From positions 2,356,001 to 2,420,000 of the forward strand of contig NZ_AP025470.1 in NCBI RefSeq assembly GCF_024347375.1: a stretch of 64,000 nucleotides of DNA, in the 5' to 3' direction. The notes beneath the pieces are model-generated. The model ran no database searches, had not been told where the DNA came from, and saw only the letters and a list, made by a program, of their open reading frames with translations. Of this stretch, positions 29,825 through 41,041 are shown piece after piece (position 1 is the stretch's first letter; every line of letters begins with the position of its first letter). The position numbers were made by a program, and so were the translations under genes. Source of the DNA: Vibrio coralliirubri. Lineage in GTDB: Bacteria > Pseudomonadota > Gammaproteobacteria > Enterobacterales > Vibrionaceae.

Positions 29825-31417
29825 TTAGCTTTTGCACGTCGCCATTTTGCAGCGAGAGAAGTAAGCCAATGCAAAACATACAGCCACAAACGTTAGAGAC
29901 GCTGCGCCAAATGCGATGCCAATTGAAGATGTCATACCTAGGGTAATGAAACCAATGCACGATACGAACGCTACAGACAGCGCGTATGGAAGCTGAGTCG
30001 ATACGTGGTCAATGTGGTTACAACGAGCACCAGTAGACGACAGAATCGTTGTGTCTGAGATTGGAGAACAGTGGTCACCAAATACAGCACCTGCTAGAAC
30101 CGCACTTAGCATCGGCAGAATTAGCGCGATGTCAGATGCCGCAGCCATGTCGCCCGCGATAGGTAGCATGATACCGAACGTACCCCAAGATGTACCTGTC
30201 GAGAAAGCCATAATGCCAGCTAGAAGGAACAAGATAACGGGTAGCCAGTGGTAATCAATGCTGCCGGTTACTAGAGACGATAGGTAAGAGCCTGTTTTCA
30301 TGTCGCCGATTACAGAACCGATAGTCCAAGCGAACACAAGAATTAGGATAGCGCCAAACATAGAGCTTGCACCAATCCACATCGTTCTTGCGATGTCTGC
30401 CATAGACAGCTTCTGTTTGAATACAGTTGCTAGAGCAACGATTAAGCCGATAACGCCACCGTAAACAAGTGACTTACCTACATCTGTATTTTCAAACGCG
30501 CCTAGAAGGTTAAACGCTTGACCATCAGCAGTCAGCGCTTGGCCACCGGTGTAAAGCATCGCGGCAACCGTCGCTACGATTAGCGATACGATTGGCATAA
30601 CCAGATCAGAAACTGAACCGTTTTCGCTCTCTTCGATATCTAGCTCTTCGTTTAGATCGTGAGCTTGCTTTTGATCGTTGTCGCCTTCAAAGCCACGGCC
30701 TTGAGATGCTTCGATCTCATGCTCACGCATCTTACCAACGTCTAGACCGAACCATGCCACTGCAAACACCATTAGTAGTGCGAATACAGCGTAGAAGTTC
30801 ATTGGGATAAGACGAACGTAAGCACCCAGTGCAGAATACTCTGTCACACCGTGCGTTACTAAGATGCCACCAATGATAGTGATGATGTAAGCACCCCAGC
30901 TAGAAGCAGGCATGATCACACACATAGGAGCAGCCGTTGAATCTAGGATATAAGCAAGCTTAGCGCGAGATACGTAGAAACGGTCTGTTACAGGACGAGA
31001 GATAGCACCAACCGCTAGGCTGTTAAAGTAGTCATCAACAAAGATGAATACACCTAAGAAAGCAGCAAGTAGTTTTGAACCACGTTTGCTCTTAACACGA
31101 GACTGTGCCCACTCCGCGAATGCGCGAGTACCGCCAGACAGTGTTAATAATGCCGTTGTCATTCCAAGAATAATTAGGAATGCAATGATGCTCATGTTCC
31201 AAGTGTTGATGCCACCATCTTCCATGAAAACACCAGATGCTTTAGTAAACACGTAACTAGCTGCGTTACCTACTGAGTAGTCAGCAAGTAGAATCGCACC
31301 CATGATGATACCGACACCCAAAGAAACCAATACACGGCGGGTAACAATAGCAAGGCTCAAAGCCACAAGGGGCGGAAGCAAAGATAAAGGTGATGTTGCA
31401 AAATCTATTAAATTCAT
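29825..31417 (-). CDS. NhaC-family transporter, probable lysine transporter (LysW type)
   Basis: A membrane protein of 530 residues from the preferred start, with about eleven hydrophobic segments and the NhaC/Na+:H+ antiporter pattern (DDYFNSLAVGAISRPVTDRF, GTSWGTFGIMLPIAGDMA, FGDHCSPISDTTILSSTGA). The family name suggests sodium/proton exchange. However, a lysine riboswitch lies directly upstream, and comparative studies (Rodionov and co-workers) named such LYS-element-linked NhaC proteins LysW, candidate lysine transporters. Lysine transport is therefore the best inference. I prefer the ATG at 31417 with GAAG upstream; a TTG at 31426 is possible. Monocistronic, with a strong terminator. 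Confidence 0.85.
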   Translation of the reverse strand: MNLIDFATSPLSLLPPLVALSLAIVTRRVLVSLGVGIIMGAILLADYSVGNAASYVFTKASGVFMEDGGINTWNMSIIAFLIILGMTTALLTLSGGTRAFAEWAQSRVKSKRGSKLLAAFLGVFIFVDDYFNSLAVGAISRPVTDRFYVSRAKLAYILDSTAAPMCVIMPASSWGAYIITIIGGILVTHGVTEYSALGAYVRLIPMNFYAVFALLMVFAVAWFGLDVGKMREHEIEASQGRGFEGDNDQKQAHDLNEELDIEESENGSVSDLVMPIVSLIVATVAAMLYTGGQALTADGQAFNLLGAFENTDVGKSLVYGGVIGLIVALATVFKQKLSMADIARTMWIGASSMFGAILILVFAWTIGSVIGDMKTGSYLSSLVTGSIDYHWLPVILFLLAGIMAFSTGTSWGTFGIMLPIAGDMAAASDIALILPMLSAVLAGAVFGDHCSPISDTTILSSTGARCNHIDHVSTQLPYALSVAFVSCIGFITLGMTSSIGIAFGAASLTFVAVCFALAYFSRCKMATCKS

Positions 31418-31532
31418 GATCTTCAAAAACCAGTTTTTTATTTGGCTAGAGATCTACTGCAGACAAACTTGATACGGCTGACCAAGCTCATGTTGAACTA
31501 AGCGAAAGGGAAGTGAACACTTCACCCAACCC

Positions 31533-31705
31533 TACAGTAGCGCTCCATAGTTTAAAATTAAGACTATGGCAGTGTTGTACCTATTGAGCACAACCCCAGC
31601 AAATTGCTTAGATATACAATTTACTTCGGCAATTACACCTTTCATTCCCGTTCATTGGCATCACCCCAACGGAAGTTACTTTTTATAATTGCACCTCTAC
31701 GTGCG
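31533..31705 (-). ncRNA. Lysine riboswitch (LYS element / L box)
   Basis: Reading the minus strand, the conserved elements appear in the correct order: GTAGAGGTGC (31700-31691), AGTAA (31680-31676), GAAAGG (31643-31638), GCCGAAG (31630-31624), TTTGCTGG (ending 31596), and GGAGCGCTACTGT (31546-31534). The last pairs GTAG with CTAC to close the P1 helix and sits about 115 bases before the gene. A hairpin with arms GAAGTG/CACTTC (about 31511-31524) followed by a weak T-rich stretch may be the expression platform. High lysine should switch the gene off. The rest of the upstream region to 32071 shows no gene. Confidence 0.85.
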
Positions 31706-32071
31706 ATAACATTATTAACCGTGTAAACCAGAGTTTAACAACAAATTAACCAATACCTCGCATCAGGTAGCCGCAATTGTACCCATCAAGAGCAACAATG
31801 CAACATATCATTCCGAGAAAAATAGCTTTTTGCTAATGAACTAATCAATAAGAGAATAGTCTACATAAGTTAACTACTCCACCAGTCACATATCAGTTTT
31901 TAAGATAATCTTAATAATTATTATAAATTCGATAGAAATACGGCTCTGAATTTTCAACTATTCATCTCACTTTTATATTTAAATATGTAATAGAAGAAAT
32001 ACTATTTGTTTTATTCCTAGGCTCTGTTTATTATTAGGAAGATTATTTAGTTTACCTTGATGGAAAATATC
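31706..32071. promoter_or_regulatory. AT-rich hns / lysine-transporter promoter region
   Basis: A 366-base AT-rich region between the divergent riboswitch and hns. Such DNA is expected for H-NS autoregulation; several A/T runs (31880-32050) are visible, but I cannot assign exact sites or a promoter. No gene seen. Confidence 0.4.
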
Positions 32072-32482
32072 ATGTCTGAATTAACAAAAACTCTATTAAA
32101 TATCCGCAGCCTTCGTGCGTTCTCACGTGAATTAACTCTTGAGCAACTTGAAGAAGCGCTAGACAAGCTGACTATTGTTGTACAAGAGCGTCAAGAGTCT
32201 GAAGCTGAAGAACGTGCTGCTAAAGCAGAGCAAGAAGCTAAGCTTTCTGCTATTGCTGAACAAATTGCAAAAGACGGAATTGATGTTGCCGATCTTATTG
32301 CTGCACTTTCTGGTGAAGCAAAATCTAAAACAACAAAAGCTAAACGCGCTCCTCGCCCAGCGAAATACAAATACGTAGACGCAAACGGCGACGAGAAGAC
32401 TTGGACAGGTCAAGGCCGTACGCCTTCAGCTATCCAAGAACAGCTAGATGCTGGTAAATCTCTAGAAGAGTTTGCTATCTAA
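32072..32482 (+). CDS. hns: Nucleoid protein H-NS (VicH)
   Basis: A 136-residue nucleoid-associated repressor that binds AT-rich DNA and silences acquired and virulence genes. The N-terminal helical oligomerisation domain (about 1-65) begins SELTKTLLNIRSLR. A Lys/Ala-rich linker (about 88-100) leads to the C-terminal domain with KYKYVDANGDEKTWTGQGRTP, containing the TWTGQGRTP AT-hook-like DNA-binding loop. I start it at the ATG at 32072, which begins the conserved SELTKTLLN; an ATG at 32057 would add five residues. Followed by its own terminator. Confidence 0.95.
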   Translation: MSELTKTLLNIRSLRAFSRELTLEQLEEALDKLTIVVQERQESEAEERAAKAEQEAKLSAIAEQIAKDGIDVADLIAALSGEAKSKTTKAKRAPRPAKYKYVDANGDEKTWTGQGRTPSAIQEQLDAGKSLEEFAI

Positions 32483-32583
32483 ACATTTAGTTTACTTAGT
32501 GAGTAATCAATTACACGCTAAGCAATAGAATTAATATTTAAGTCGACCAAAGTATTATTTACGACTTCAATATATTCAGAAAC

Positions 32584-32611
32584 AAAAAAGGCTCCTTTCG
32601 GAGCCTTTTTT
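32584..32611. terminator. Bidirectional terminator between hns and gsk
   Basis: Stem GGCTCC (32590-32595) with GGAGCC (32600-32605), extended by flanking A and T runs on both sides, between convergent genes. Confidence 0.9.
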
Positions 32612-32676
32612 ATATTTGTACTACCAGTATTAGAAACTAACTGATACTGATAGTACTACTGATTAAAGAAAGTAAC

Positions 32677-33981
32677 TTATCTTTCCCAGTACGCTTCTTC
32701 TAGGCTATCTTCTCTTTCAGGAAGGCCACGAGATAAACGTGGAGAGTGTTGAACCAACACTTCATAGCTAGCACGGTTAGAATATTTACAAACTTGTGAG
32801 AACGAAGAGTACGTCAAGAATGAATGTTGGTGCTTACTTGAGTTAGGCACGTTTTCCTTGTGGTACTTATTAGCAGCCATATCATGTAATAAAGCTGATA
32901 ACGCAGCATCACCTGCACCATTGGTATTTTTGATCTTTTCTGGACCACCCATGTATGGTGCAATGTGCGAATACACTTTAGTTGGGTTTTCACATAAATC
33001 TTTATGCGCAGGACGGCTAAATTCAAAACGGTTGAATTCAGCAATTGAACCTGGAAGTAAAGGCAGTGACGTTTCACGCTTAGCTGCATCTTCTGTATAA
33101 CCAGCCATAAATAGGCCAACAGGTCCCGCAGTACATAGAACAAGGTCTACCCACTCTAGCGCTTTATCTGATGCAGCCAGTGGATCGCTTTCACCCGTTA
33201 ATGCTTCCGCTTCGTCTTCATTCATTGCAACAACCGTTACGTGTTGCTCAAGGAAGTCTTTCCAGAATTCTGGATCATCTTGAATGACGAACTTAGTACC
33301 TAGTGTAAGAACGACTGGCACATCGTATTTCTTCGCGTATTCGATCGCTTTCATTGTTGCTTCAGGCATCGGGTCACCTGGCTTACAACGAACTAAATAA
33401 GCGGTTAAAACTAAAGCAGAAGCACTTTTGAAGATTTTTTCAGGAATGCTTTCTGGTTTTAATTGGTTCATTTGTCCTTCGCTGATTGCGAAAGTACGTT
33501 CACCGTCTTCTGTAATTAATGCAAAGCAGCGACCAATTGCGCCATCTACCCCTTGTAAATGGTTCAGATCCATTCTGCTTGATGTATTACATAAATAGCG
33601 GTAACCGTAGCTACCAATCTTAATATCTTGGCTCATTACACCTAACAGTGTAGAACGGTCATCCGCTAACACTGAATAGTTGTGTAATGTGTTACCAATT
33701 GTGCCACCAGCGTATTCATTGGTAATCAGGCACTGTTCTTTTAATTCTTGATATAAAGATTCAGCGGCTGCGTCGCCAATAACCAGTGAATGTCCCTTGC
33801 TCAAACCATACTTCTCAATAAGTTCAGAACTCACCTTTGCTTCAATATCCACCAATGTTTGGTCAATACCGATAATATGAGTGCGTGACATTCTTTTACT
33901 GCTTTGAGCTTGGCTCACTAGAGGATCACGAGCGTGAACCGGAAAGTAGTGCTTTGATTTACGTTGTCCAGGGAATTTCAT
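32677..33981 (-). CDS. gsk: Inosine-guanosine kinase
   Basis: Purine nucleoside salvage: phosphorylates guanosine and inosine with ATP. Its 434 residues equal the E. coli enzyme. It belongs to the PfkB ribokinase family, with an anion-hole/ATP motif NTNGAGDAALSALLHD near residue 360 and the substrate GGTIGNTLHNYSVL segment near residue 92. A PurR-type palindrome (34059-34072) lies 78 bases upstream, so purine repression is likely. It ends in the hns terminator. Confidence 0.95.
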   Translation of the reverse strand: MKFPGQRKSKHYFPVHARDPLVSQAQSSKRMSRTHIIGIDQTLVDIEAKVSSELIEKYGLSKGHSLVIGDAAAESLYQELKEQCLITNEYAGGTIGNTLHNYSVLADDRSTLLGVMSQDIKIGSYGYRYLCNTSSRMDLNHLQGVDGAIGRCFALITEDGERTFAISEGQMNQLKPESIPEKIFKSASALVLTAYLVRCKPGDPMPEATMKAIEYAKKYDVPVVLTLGTKFVIQDDPEFWKDFLEQHVTVVAMNEDEAEALTGESDPLAASDKALEWVDLVLCTAGPVGLFMAGYTEDAAKRETSLPLLPGSIAEFNRFEFSRPAHKDLCENPTKVYSHIAPYMGGPEKIKNTNGAGDAALSALLHDMAANKYHKENVPNSSKHQHSFLTYSSFSQVCKYSNRASYEVLVQHSPRLSRGLPEREDSLEEAYWER

Positions 33982-34058
33982 AGGGCTAGTCTAAGTCAAG
34001 GGGAAATAGGTGGCGGATTCTACCGCGCTATATTTAACGCGGCAATCTTTCAAACTAT

Positions 34059-34072
34059 AGCAAACGTTTGCT
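34059..34072. promoter_or_regulatory. PurR operator upstream of gsk
   Basis: AGCAAACGTTTGCT is a perfect palindrome that contains the PurR consensus core GCAAACGTTTGC in full. It lies 78 bases before gsk and 12 bases after the preceding minus-strand gene. Confidence 0.82.
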
Positions 34073-34083
34073 GAAGGTTTTTT

Positions 34084-34353
34084 TTATTCGCCTTCCATAA
34101 AGCTTAAATCAGGCAGCATGCCTAAATGCTCTGCGTAACGTTTTTGATTAAACTCCGCGCCGTTTTTCATAACGTCAAATACTTCAATTGCCAGTGCACA
34201 TGCCATAGCCGCAATTGCTTCTTCACGTGGAGTGCCAGTCATCATTAAACGCATCAACGTCTCTTTCACTTTCACTGGTTCGCCATCTTCAAGCTGGTTC
34301 TCGATAATCTCAATCAGCTCTTCTTCTTGCATAAATTCGTTTTGTTCAGACAT
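34084..34353 (-). CDS. Small conserved acidic protein, unknown
   Basis: An 89-residue soluble acidic protein with no signal peptide or membrane segment. It contains a pattern TGTPREEAIAAMACALAIEVFDVM (about 45-68) reminiscent of a helix-loop-helix in small proteins linked to metabolic enzymes, but I do not recognise a named family. It is in the same direction as gsk, 102 bases upstream, but the PurR operator lies between, so gsk has its own promoter. Upstream it is divergent from mnmA across 204 bases in which no gene or clear operator is seen. Confidence 0.65.
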   Translation of the reverse strand: MSEQNEFMQEEELIEIIENQLEDGEPVKVKETLMRLMMTGTPREEAIAAMACALAIEVFDVMKNGAEFNQKRYAEHLGMLPDLSFMEGE

Positions 34354-34557
34354 TTTTTTATCTCAGGTCTTGGATTTCGAGCGACTATGCCACATATACT
34401 TCTGACATCCTAGCGACTCACCTCGCTCTCATGCGATTCTCTAACAAAGTCAGCGCACTATTTGTGCAAATGAAACTGTGATTCCGGTCTCGGATCTGTC
34501 ACGGCGTTTCTCTTTCTGTTAGAATCTGCGACCAAGTAATAGTAACGGTGTTTAGAC

Positions 34558-35694
34558 ATGTCAGATATCAGCTCTGGAAACAGCGAAAAGAAAGTAATTG
34601 TCGGTATGTCCGGCGGTGTAGATTCGTCAGTATCGGCGTATCTTCTTCAGCAACAAGGCTATCAGGTAGAAGGCCTTTTCATGAAAAACTGGGAAGAAGA
34701 CGATAACGAAGAATACTGCACGGCAGCTGAAGATCTTGCTGATGCTCAAGCGGTATGTGACAAACTAGGTATCCACCTTCACACTATCAACTTTGCTGCA
34801 GAATACTGGGACAACGTATTCGAATACTTCCTTGAAGAGTACAAGGCAGGTCGTACACCTAACCCAGATATTCTTTGTAACAAAGAAATCAAATTCAAAG
34901 CATTCTTAGAGTTTGCGGATGAAGTGCTAGACGCAGACTACATTGCGATGGGTCACTACGTTCGTCGTACTTTCCCAACTCAAGAAGAGCTTGATGCTGG
35001 CGTAAAACCAGAAATGCTACGCGGTCTAGACAGCAACAAAGACCAAAGCTATTTCCTATACACGCTAAGCTCAGATCAAGTGGCACGCAGCCTATTCCCT
35101 GTCGGTGAATTAGAGAAGCCAGAAGTGCGACGTATTGCTGAAGAGCAAGACTTGATCACAGCGAAGAAGAAAGATTCAACAGGCATCTGCTTTATCGGTG
35201 AGCGCAAGTTCACTGAGTTCCTTGGCAAATACCTACCAGCACAACCGGGTAACATCGAAACACCTGAAGGCCAAGTGATTGGTCAACACCAAGGTTTGAT
35301 GTACCACACGCTAGGTCAGCGTAAAGGCCTTCATATTGGCGGCACTAAAGGTGGCGGCGGTAACGAAGAACCATGGTTTGTTGGTGAAAAAGATCTGAAG
35401 CGTAATGTTCTGATCGCAGTTCAAGGTAAAGATCACCCTCTTCTAAAATCAGAAGGTTTGATCGCTTCTCAGCTTCACTGGGTAAATCGCACACCAATTA
35501 CTGAAGTTATGACATGCACGGTAAAAACACGTTACCGTCAAACCGATATTCCTTGTACAATCATCCCAATTGATGATGAGAACATTAAGGTTATTTTTGA
35601 TGAACCACAGATTGCTGTGACCCCAGGTCAATCGGCAGTGTTCTACCTAGACGACGTTTGTCTTGGTGGCGGTATCATCGAAAAGCGCATCTAA
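34558..35694 (+). CDS. mnmA: tRNA 2-thiouridylase MnmA
   Basis: Cytoplasmic enzyme that thiolates U34 of tRNAs for Lys, Glu and Gln, using ATP and sulfur relayed through TusE. It has 378 residues. PP-loop GMSGGVDSS (16-24), [12 protein letters not shown] with the first catalytic Cys and [12 protein letters not shown] with the second Cys are all present. It is followed after 47 bases by hflD, as in other gammaproteobacteria (mnmA-hflD-purB order). Confidence 0.97.
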   Translation: MSDISSGNSEKKVIVGMSGGVDSSVSAYLLQQQGYQVEGLFMKNWEEDDNEEYCTAAEDLADAQAVCDKLGIHLHTINFAAEYWDNVFEYFLEEYKAGRTPNPDILCNKEIKFKAFLEFADEVLDADYIAMGHYVRRTFPTQEELDAGVKPEMLRGLDSNKDQSYFLYTLSSDQVARSLFPVGELEKPEVRRIAEEQDLITAKKKDSTGICFIGERKFTEFLGKYLPAQPGNIETPEGQVIGQHQGLMYHTLGQRKGLHIGGTKGGGGNEEPWFVGEKDLKRNVLIAVQGKDHPLLKSEGLIASQLHWVNRTPITEVMTCTVKTRYRQTDIPCTIIPIDDENIKVIFDEPQIAVTPGQSAVFYLDDVCLGGGIIEKRI

Positions 35695-35741
35695 TCAAAT
35701 CGACGAACAACATACGATAGAAGACAACTAGGAGTTACTAC

Positions 35742-36359
35742 GTGGCTAATACACTTTATGACCGTACTATTGCTTTCGCCGGAATTTGCCAAGCAGTGGC
35801 TTTGGTTCAACAAGTAGCGAAAGACGGCCATTGTGATAAAGATGCCTTCGAAGCTTCACTCAATGCTATTTTAAATACCAACCCGGCGAACACCGTGGGC
35901 GTATTTGGACGTGAAGCGAACCTAAAGCTTGGCCTTGAGTGCTTAGTAAAAGGTATCGATAGTACTCCAGCTGGTAGCGATATTACTCGCTACATCATCA
36001 GCTTGATGGCTCTTGAGCGTAAGCTATCTTCTCGTAACGACTCTATGTCTCAGCTTGGCGATCGCATTCAAACTGCAGAACGCCAAACTGAACATTTTGA
36101 TCTGTTTGACGAGCAAATGATCAGCAACCTAGCGAGCATCTACCTTGATGTTGTGAGCCCTATTGGCCCACGTATTCAGGTTTCTGGTACGCCAGCGGTA
36201 CTTCAACAGACATCGAGCCAGCACAAAGTTCGTGCACTCCTTCTGTCAGGAATTCGAAGCGCTGTTCTTTGGCGCCAGGTTGGTGGCAAACGTCGCCATC
36301 TTATCTTCGGTCGCAAGAAGATGATCGAGCAGGCTCAAATCCTACTAGCTCGAATGTAA
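35742..36359 (+). CDS. hflD: HflD, high-frequency lysogenisation protein homolog
   Basis: A 205-residue mostly helical cytoplasmic or membrane-associated protein. In E. coli HflD modulates lambda CII and lies between mnmA and purB, as here. The start is GTG at 35742, with AGGAG seven bases upstream. [30 protein letters not shown] C-terminus (here [10 protein letters not shown]) is characteristic. Its native role is not established. Confidence 0.94.
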   Translation: MANTLYDRTIAFAGICQAVALVQQVAKDGHCDKDAFEASLNAILNTNPANTVGVFGREANLKLGLECLVKGIDSTPAGSDITRYIISLMALERKLSSRNDSMSQLGDRIQTAERQTEHFDLFDEQMISNLASIYLDVVSPIGPRIQVSGTPAVLQQTSSQHKVRALLLSGIRSAVLWRQVGGKRRHLIFGRKKMIEQAQILLARM

Positions 36360-36412
36360 TTAATTAGCTCGCGCCTCGTCGCGAGCTTGTTTTTTGTATC
36401 AATACAACTCTC

Positions 36413-36428
36413 ACGCAAACGATTGCGC
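36413..36428. promoter_or_regulatory. PurR operator upstream of purB
   Basis: ACGCAAACGATTGCGC matches the 16-base PurR consensus ACGCAAACGTTTGCGT at 14 positions. It is 75 bases before purB. In E. coli purB is repressed by PurR bound within the gene, so this upstream site is a different arrangement. Confidence 0.8.
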
Positions 36429-36463
36429 AATGTGCGTGACAATTGAGATTGTTACTGGTATAA

Positions 36464-37873
<1,410 letters not shown>

Positions 37874-37894
37874 GATTCGAACAAACGAATAAAC

Positions 37895-37920
37895 AAAGGC
37901 TTCCCATGTGGAAGCCTTTT
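37895..37920 (+). terminator. Terminator after purB
   Basis: Stem AAAGGCTTCC (37895-37904) with GGAAGCCTTT (37910-37919) and a run of Ts, 22 bases beyond the stop. Confidence 0.9.
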
Positions 37921-38068
37921 TGTTGCGTAGAACAAATGTTTCGAACAGTAGCCCCTAAGTAAAACAACCGTCGTCAATCTAACCTGACTTCTCCAATTAG
38001 CCTACCGCATTCAAATACTGCAAACCGCATTAGACAAACACCCGTTCCTTTTCTTAAGCAGCAAGTAC

Positions 38069-38096
38069 AAAAAAGGCTCCCCGAAGGAAGCCTTTA
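38069..38096 (-). terminator. Terminator of htpX
   Basis: Stem of ten bases with one mismatch (38072-38081 with 38086-38095) followed by Ts on the minus strand, 39 bases beyond the htpX stop. Confidence 0.8.
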
Positions 38097-38134
38097 GAAT
38101 ACATATTACCGCTTAACGAAAGCAGCTTTAGAGA

Positions 38135-38998
38135 TTACATGTTACGTAGAGAAGCAATACGCTTATCTAGCGGCGGGTGGCTCATTAGAAGCTCAGTTAG
38201 AGACTTCTTACCGTTGATACCAAACGCCATCATAGAACCTTCTAGTTGTGGCTCGTGGCTCACCTTTAGACGCTCTAACGCTGCAATCATCTTCTCTTTA
38301 CCTACCAAGTGCGCTGCACCTGCATCAGCATGGAACTCACGATGACGGCTGTACCACATGGTAATGAAGCTCGCTAGGAAACCAAATACCAGTTCCAGCA
38401 CCATAGAAACACCGAAGTACACCATCATGTTGCTGCCACCCTCTTCTTCGTTGTCATTCGACGCAACAATGTTGGCGATGAAACGAGATAGGAAGATAAC
38501 GAACGTGTTCACAACACCTTGCATTAGGGTCATGGTCACCATGTCACCATTCGCGATGTGGCTAACTTCGTGAGCTAATACCGCTTCAGCTTCGTCACGC
38601 GTCATACTGTGCAGAAGACCCGTTGATACTGCGACCAATGAATCATCACGCTTAGCGCCCGTTGCAAATGCGTTGATGTCTGGCGAATCGTAGATCGCCA
38701 CTGTTGGCATACCAATACCAACTTGTTGAGATTGACGGCTTACCGTCTCCATCAACCAATGTTCTGTTTCGTTACGTGGGCTTTCAATGACCATGCCGCC
38801 TACAGAGCGTAGCGCCATTTTTTTCGACATCATTAATGAAATGAATGAGCCGCCAAAACCAAATACCGCAGCCATCACCAATAAGCCTGAGAGGCTACCG
38901 GGTTGCATACCTGTAACTGCGTATACAATATTAAGAACAACACTTAGTACCAATACAACCGCTAGGTTGGTTGCAAGGAACAACATTACTCGCTTCAT
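38135..38998 (-). CDS. htpX: Membrane metalloprotease HtpX
   Basis: Inner-membrane zinc protease that degrades misfolded membrane proteins together with FtsH. It has 287 residues, with two N-terminal membrane segments (about 4-28 and 35-56), HEVSH (143-147) as the zinc site, a further pair of membrane segments and the third ligand Glu in [13 protein letters not shown]. In E. coli it is under the Cpx stress system; no such site is established here. Monocistronic. Confidence 0.95.
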   Translation of the reverse strand: MKRVMLFLATNLAVVLVLSVVLNIVYAVTGMQPGSLSGLLVMAAVFGFGGSFISLMMSKKMALRSVGGMVIESPRNETEHWLMETVSRQSQQVGIGMPTVAIYDSPDINAFATGAKRDDSLVAVSTGLLHSMTRDEAEAVLAHEVSHIANGDMVTMTLMQGVVNTFVIFLSRFIANIVASNDNEEEGGSNMMVYFGVSMVLELVFGFLASFITMWYSRHREFHADAGAAHLVGKEKMIAALERLKVSHEPQLEGSMMAFGINGKKSLTELLMSHPPLDKRIASLRNM

Positions 38999-39275
38999 TA
39001 CTTATCTCCGCATGAAAGCTGTTTTTATAAAACTTATTGTTATAGACAAGGCAGACAGCAATAGATTCCAACCTTGAAGATTTATACTTACTTATACATA
39101 TAGTCTTAGATTAAGAAAACAAGGTTAAGCATTAAATTGCAACATTTGATTACGAGACCATATCCGAATTAAATCCACTCTATTAGACCTAAGTCGTATG
39201 GTGTCGATATAACAATCCGTTTACAGTGACTTCAGATGATTTATTGGCTAGTCCATGTACAAAAAGGGAAGGATC

Positions 39276-39443
39276 ATGGTTGAAGGTACTAACACTCAAA
39301 TGGCTATCGATTTACTGTGCTGTCACCTAGGGATTACTGAAGAAGAAGCGAAAAAGCAGATTGGAATCCTAACACCGCAAACGGCACAGACAAAAATCAC
39401 AGAAACTCAGCAAGCTTTAATGGGACTGACGAAAGAACATTAA
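39276..39443 (+). CDS. Small conserved protein, unknown
   Basis: A 55-residue soluble protein with QMAIDLLCCHLGITEEEAKKQIGILTPQT, a helical segment with two cysteines. The ATG at 39276 has an AGGGAAGGA stretch upstream and is preferred to the ATG at 39255. A terminator 65 bases beyond the stop supports a real transcription unit. No family recognised; it could be a Vibrio-specific small protein. Confidence 0.6.
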   Translation: MVEGTNTQMAIDLLCCHLGITEEEAKKQIGILTPQTAQTKITETQQALMGLTKEH

Positions 39444-39507
39444 TTCTAAGCTTGTTTATTAAAAGACCGGTTGTTTATCAACTCGAGGTCTAAAGGCTTA
39501 AAATAGC

Positions 39508-39535
39508 AAAAGGGCTGCAATCGCAGCCCTTTTCT
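39508..39535. terminator. Bidirectional terminator: small gene and bioD
   Basis: An 11-bp perfect stem, AAAAGGGCTGC (39508-39518) with GCAGCCCTTTT (39523-39533), four-base loop, between convergent units. Confidence 0.9.
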
Positions 39536-39557
39536 TGTTTAGTACATAACGTAGTAA

Positions 39558-40241
39558 TTAAAGCGCAAGCAAAGGCTGCACATCAATGTACTTACCAATG
39601 TTCTTAGACTTCGCTTTCGGTACGTAAGGGATTTCACCTAACTTTGGCGCACCTAGCTTATCTTCAAGCATCGCAATAATATCTGCGTAGTGCTCAGTAC
39701 CTGGATTGATACGGTTTGCGACCCAACCTACTAGGTTTAGTCCATCAGCACGAATCGCTTCTGCCGTTAGTAGAGCATGGCTCAAACAACCAAGTTTAAT
39801 ACCTACAGTAAGTACTACTGGCAGCTGCTCTTTCTTAACCCAGCTAGACAGGTATTCGTCATCTGAAACCGGCACACGCCAACCACCAGCACCTTCAACT
39901 AATACGATGTCAGAGTTTTGCTTATGCTCTTCCAGCTTTGCAGATAATACGGCTTCATCAATCACCACACCGTCATGCTTTGCAGCGATGTGAGGCGATG
40001 ACGGTAACAATAGTGCATACGGGTTTACGTCTTCGTAAGCAATATCTTGCGTCGCCGCTTCTTGAAGATGCAGAGCATCACTATTTCGTAAACCTTCAGG
40101 GTATTTCTCACACCCTGCAGCAACTGGCTTATAACCAATTGTCGATAAATCTTGTGCGGCCAAAGCTTGAAGAATCGCTTTTGAAACCACAGTTTTTCCC
40201 ACTTCGGTATCCGTACCTGCAATAAATAATGCATCAATCAT
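39558..40241 (-). CDS. bioD: Dethiobiotin synthetase
   Basis: Forms dethiobiotin from DAPA, CO2 and ATP. From the ATG at 40241 it has 227 residues beginning [26 protein letters not shown] is the P-loop. That ATG overlaps the bioC stop (ATGA). A frame opening 21 bases further upstream would extend into bioC without conservation. Last gene of bioBFCD, followed by a terminator. Confidence 0.95.
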   Translation of the reverse strand: MIDALFIAGTDTEVGKTVVSKAILQALAAQDLSTIGYKPVAAGCEKYPEGLRNSDALHLQEAATQDIAYEDVNPYALLLPSSPHIAAKHDGVVIDEAVLSAKLEEHKQNSDIVLVEGAGGWRVPVSDDEYLSSWVKKEQLPVVLTVGIKLGCLSHALLTAEAIRADGLNLVGWVANRINPGTEHYADIIAMLEDKLGAPKLGEIPYVPKAKSKNIGKYIDVQPLLAL

Positions 40242-41041
40242 AATTGAATAACCCCTAAACAAACTTGATATGTTGCTGGCAAGAAACCTTGATGGTTTTT
40301 AAACTCTCGATATTCCCGTTCAACAAGCTGCAACATGCTGCGACTTGTTAAACCCTGTGAGCGACCACTTACGTGATTAGCGCCGATGCCTTTAAGGTCG
40401 CGCATCAGTTCAAACGCAGTGTCGTACCAAACGGTGATGGTGGGCAAGTCTAGTTGATGAACCGTACAGCTAGATTGCGCTAACGCAATTTTTACCTGAT
40501 TGATTGTAATAAAATGGTTAACGTGTTGATGTGCGTCAATTTTGGACCATGACTTTTTCAACTCAAACAGTGACCCATCAAGCAAAGTTGAGAAAATAAC
40601 ACACCCACCAGCCGCTGTAACACGCTTCATCTCTCTCAAAGGCGACGACAAGTCATCACACCATTGCAACGCAAGGCTAGAGAAAACGATGTCAAAACAC
40701 CCATCTTCAAACGGCAATTGTTCGGCATCGGCTTGTTGATATAAAGAGACCGATGCACCACACCGCTTCTCTGCTGTTGCTAACATTCCAACAGAAAGAT
40801 CAGCGCAAACCACTTCGGCGCCTCGTTTTACAAGTTGCTCTGAGAAATAGCCAGTACCACAACCTAGATCCAGCACCTTAAAGCCTGACAGATCGCTGGG
40901 TAATTTATCCAGTAATCGGTGGCCAACATCGCGTTGAAATTCAGCGTGTTTGTCATAGGTTGTTGCCGCTTTACCAAAGGCTTCGGCAATCGCACTCTTA
41001 TCTTGGCCAACGTAATTATGCACTACTGCTTCTTGTGACAT
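40238..41041 (-). CDS. bioC: Malonyl-ACP O-methyltransferase BioC
   Basis: Methylates malonyl-ACP to start pimeloyl-ACP synthesis for biotin. It has 267 residues with the SAM-binding loop [13 protein letters not shown] (about 56-68) and a following acidic VVCADLS. It starts immediately after bioF stops (zero-gap) and ends overlapping bioD. Confidence 0.94.
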   Translation of the reverse strand: MSQEAVVHNYVGQDKSAIAEAFGKAATTYDKHAEFQRDVGHRLLDKLPSDLSGFKVLDLGCGTGYFSEQLVKRGAEVVCADLSVGMLATAEKRCGASVSLYQQADAEQLPFEDGCFDIVFSSLALQWCDDLSSPLREMKRVTAAGGCVIFSTLLDGSLFELKKSWSKIDAHQHVNHFITINQVKIALAQSSCTVHQLDLPTITVWYDTAFELMRDLKGIGANHVSGRSQGLTSRSMLQLVEREYREFKNHQGFLPATYQVCLGVIQL

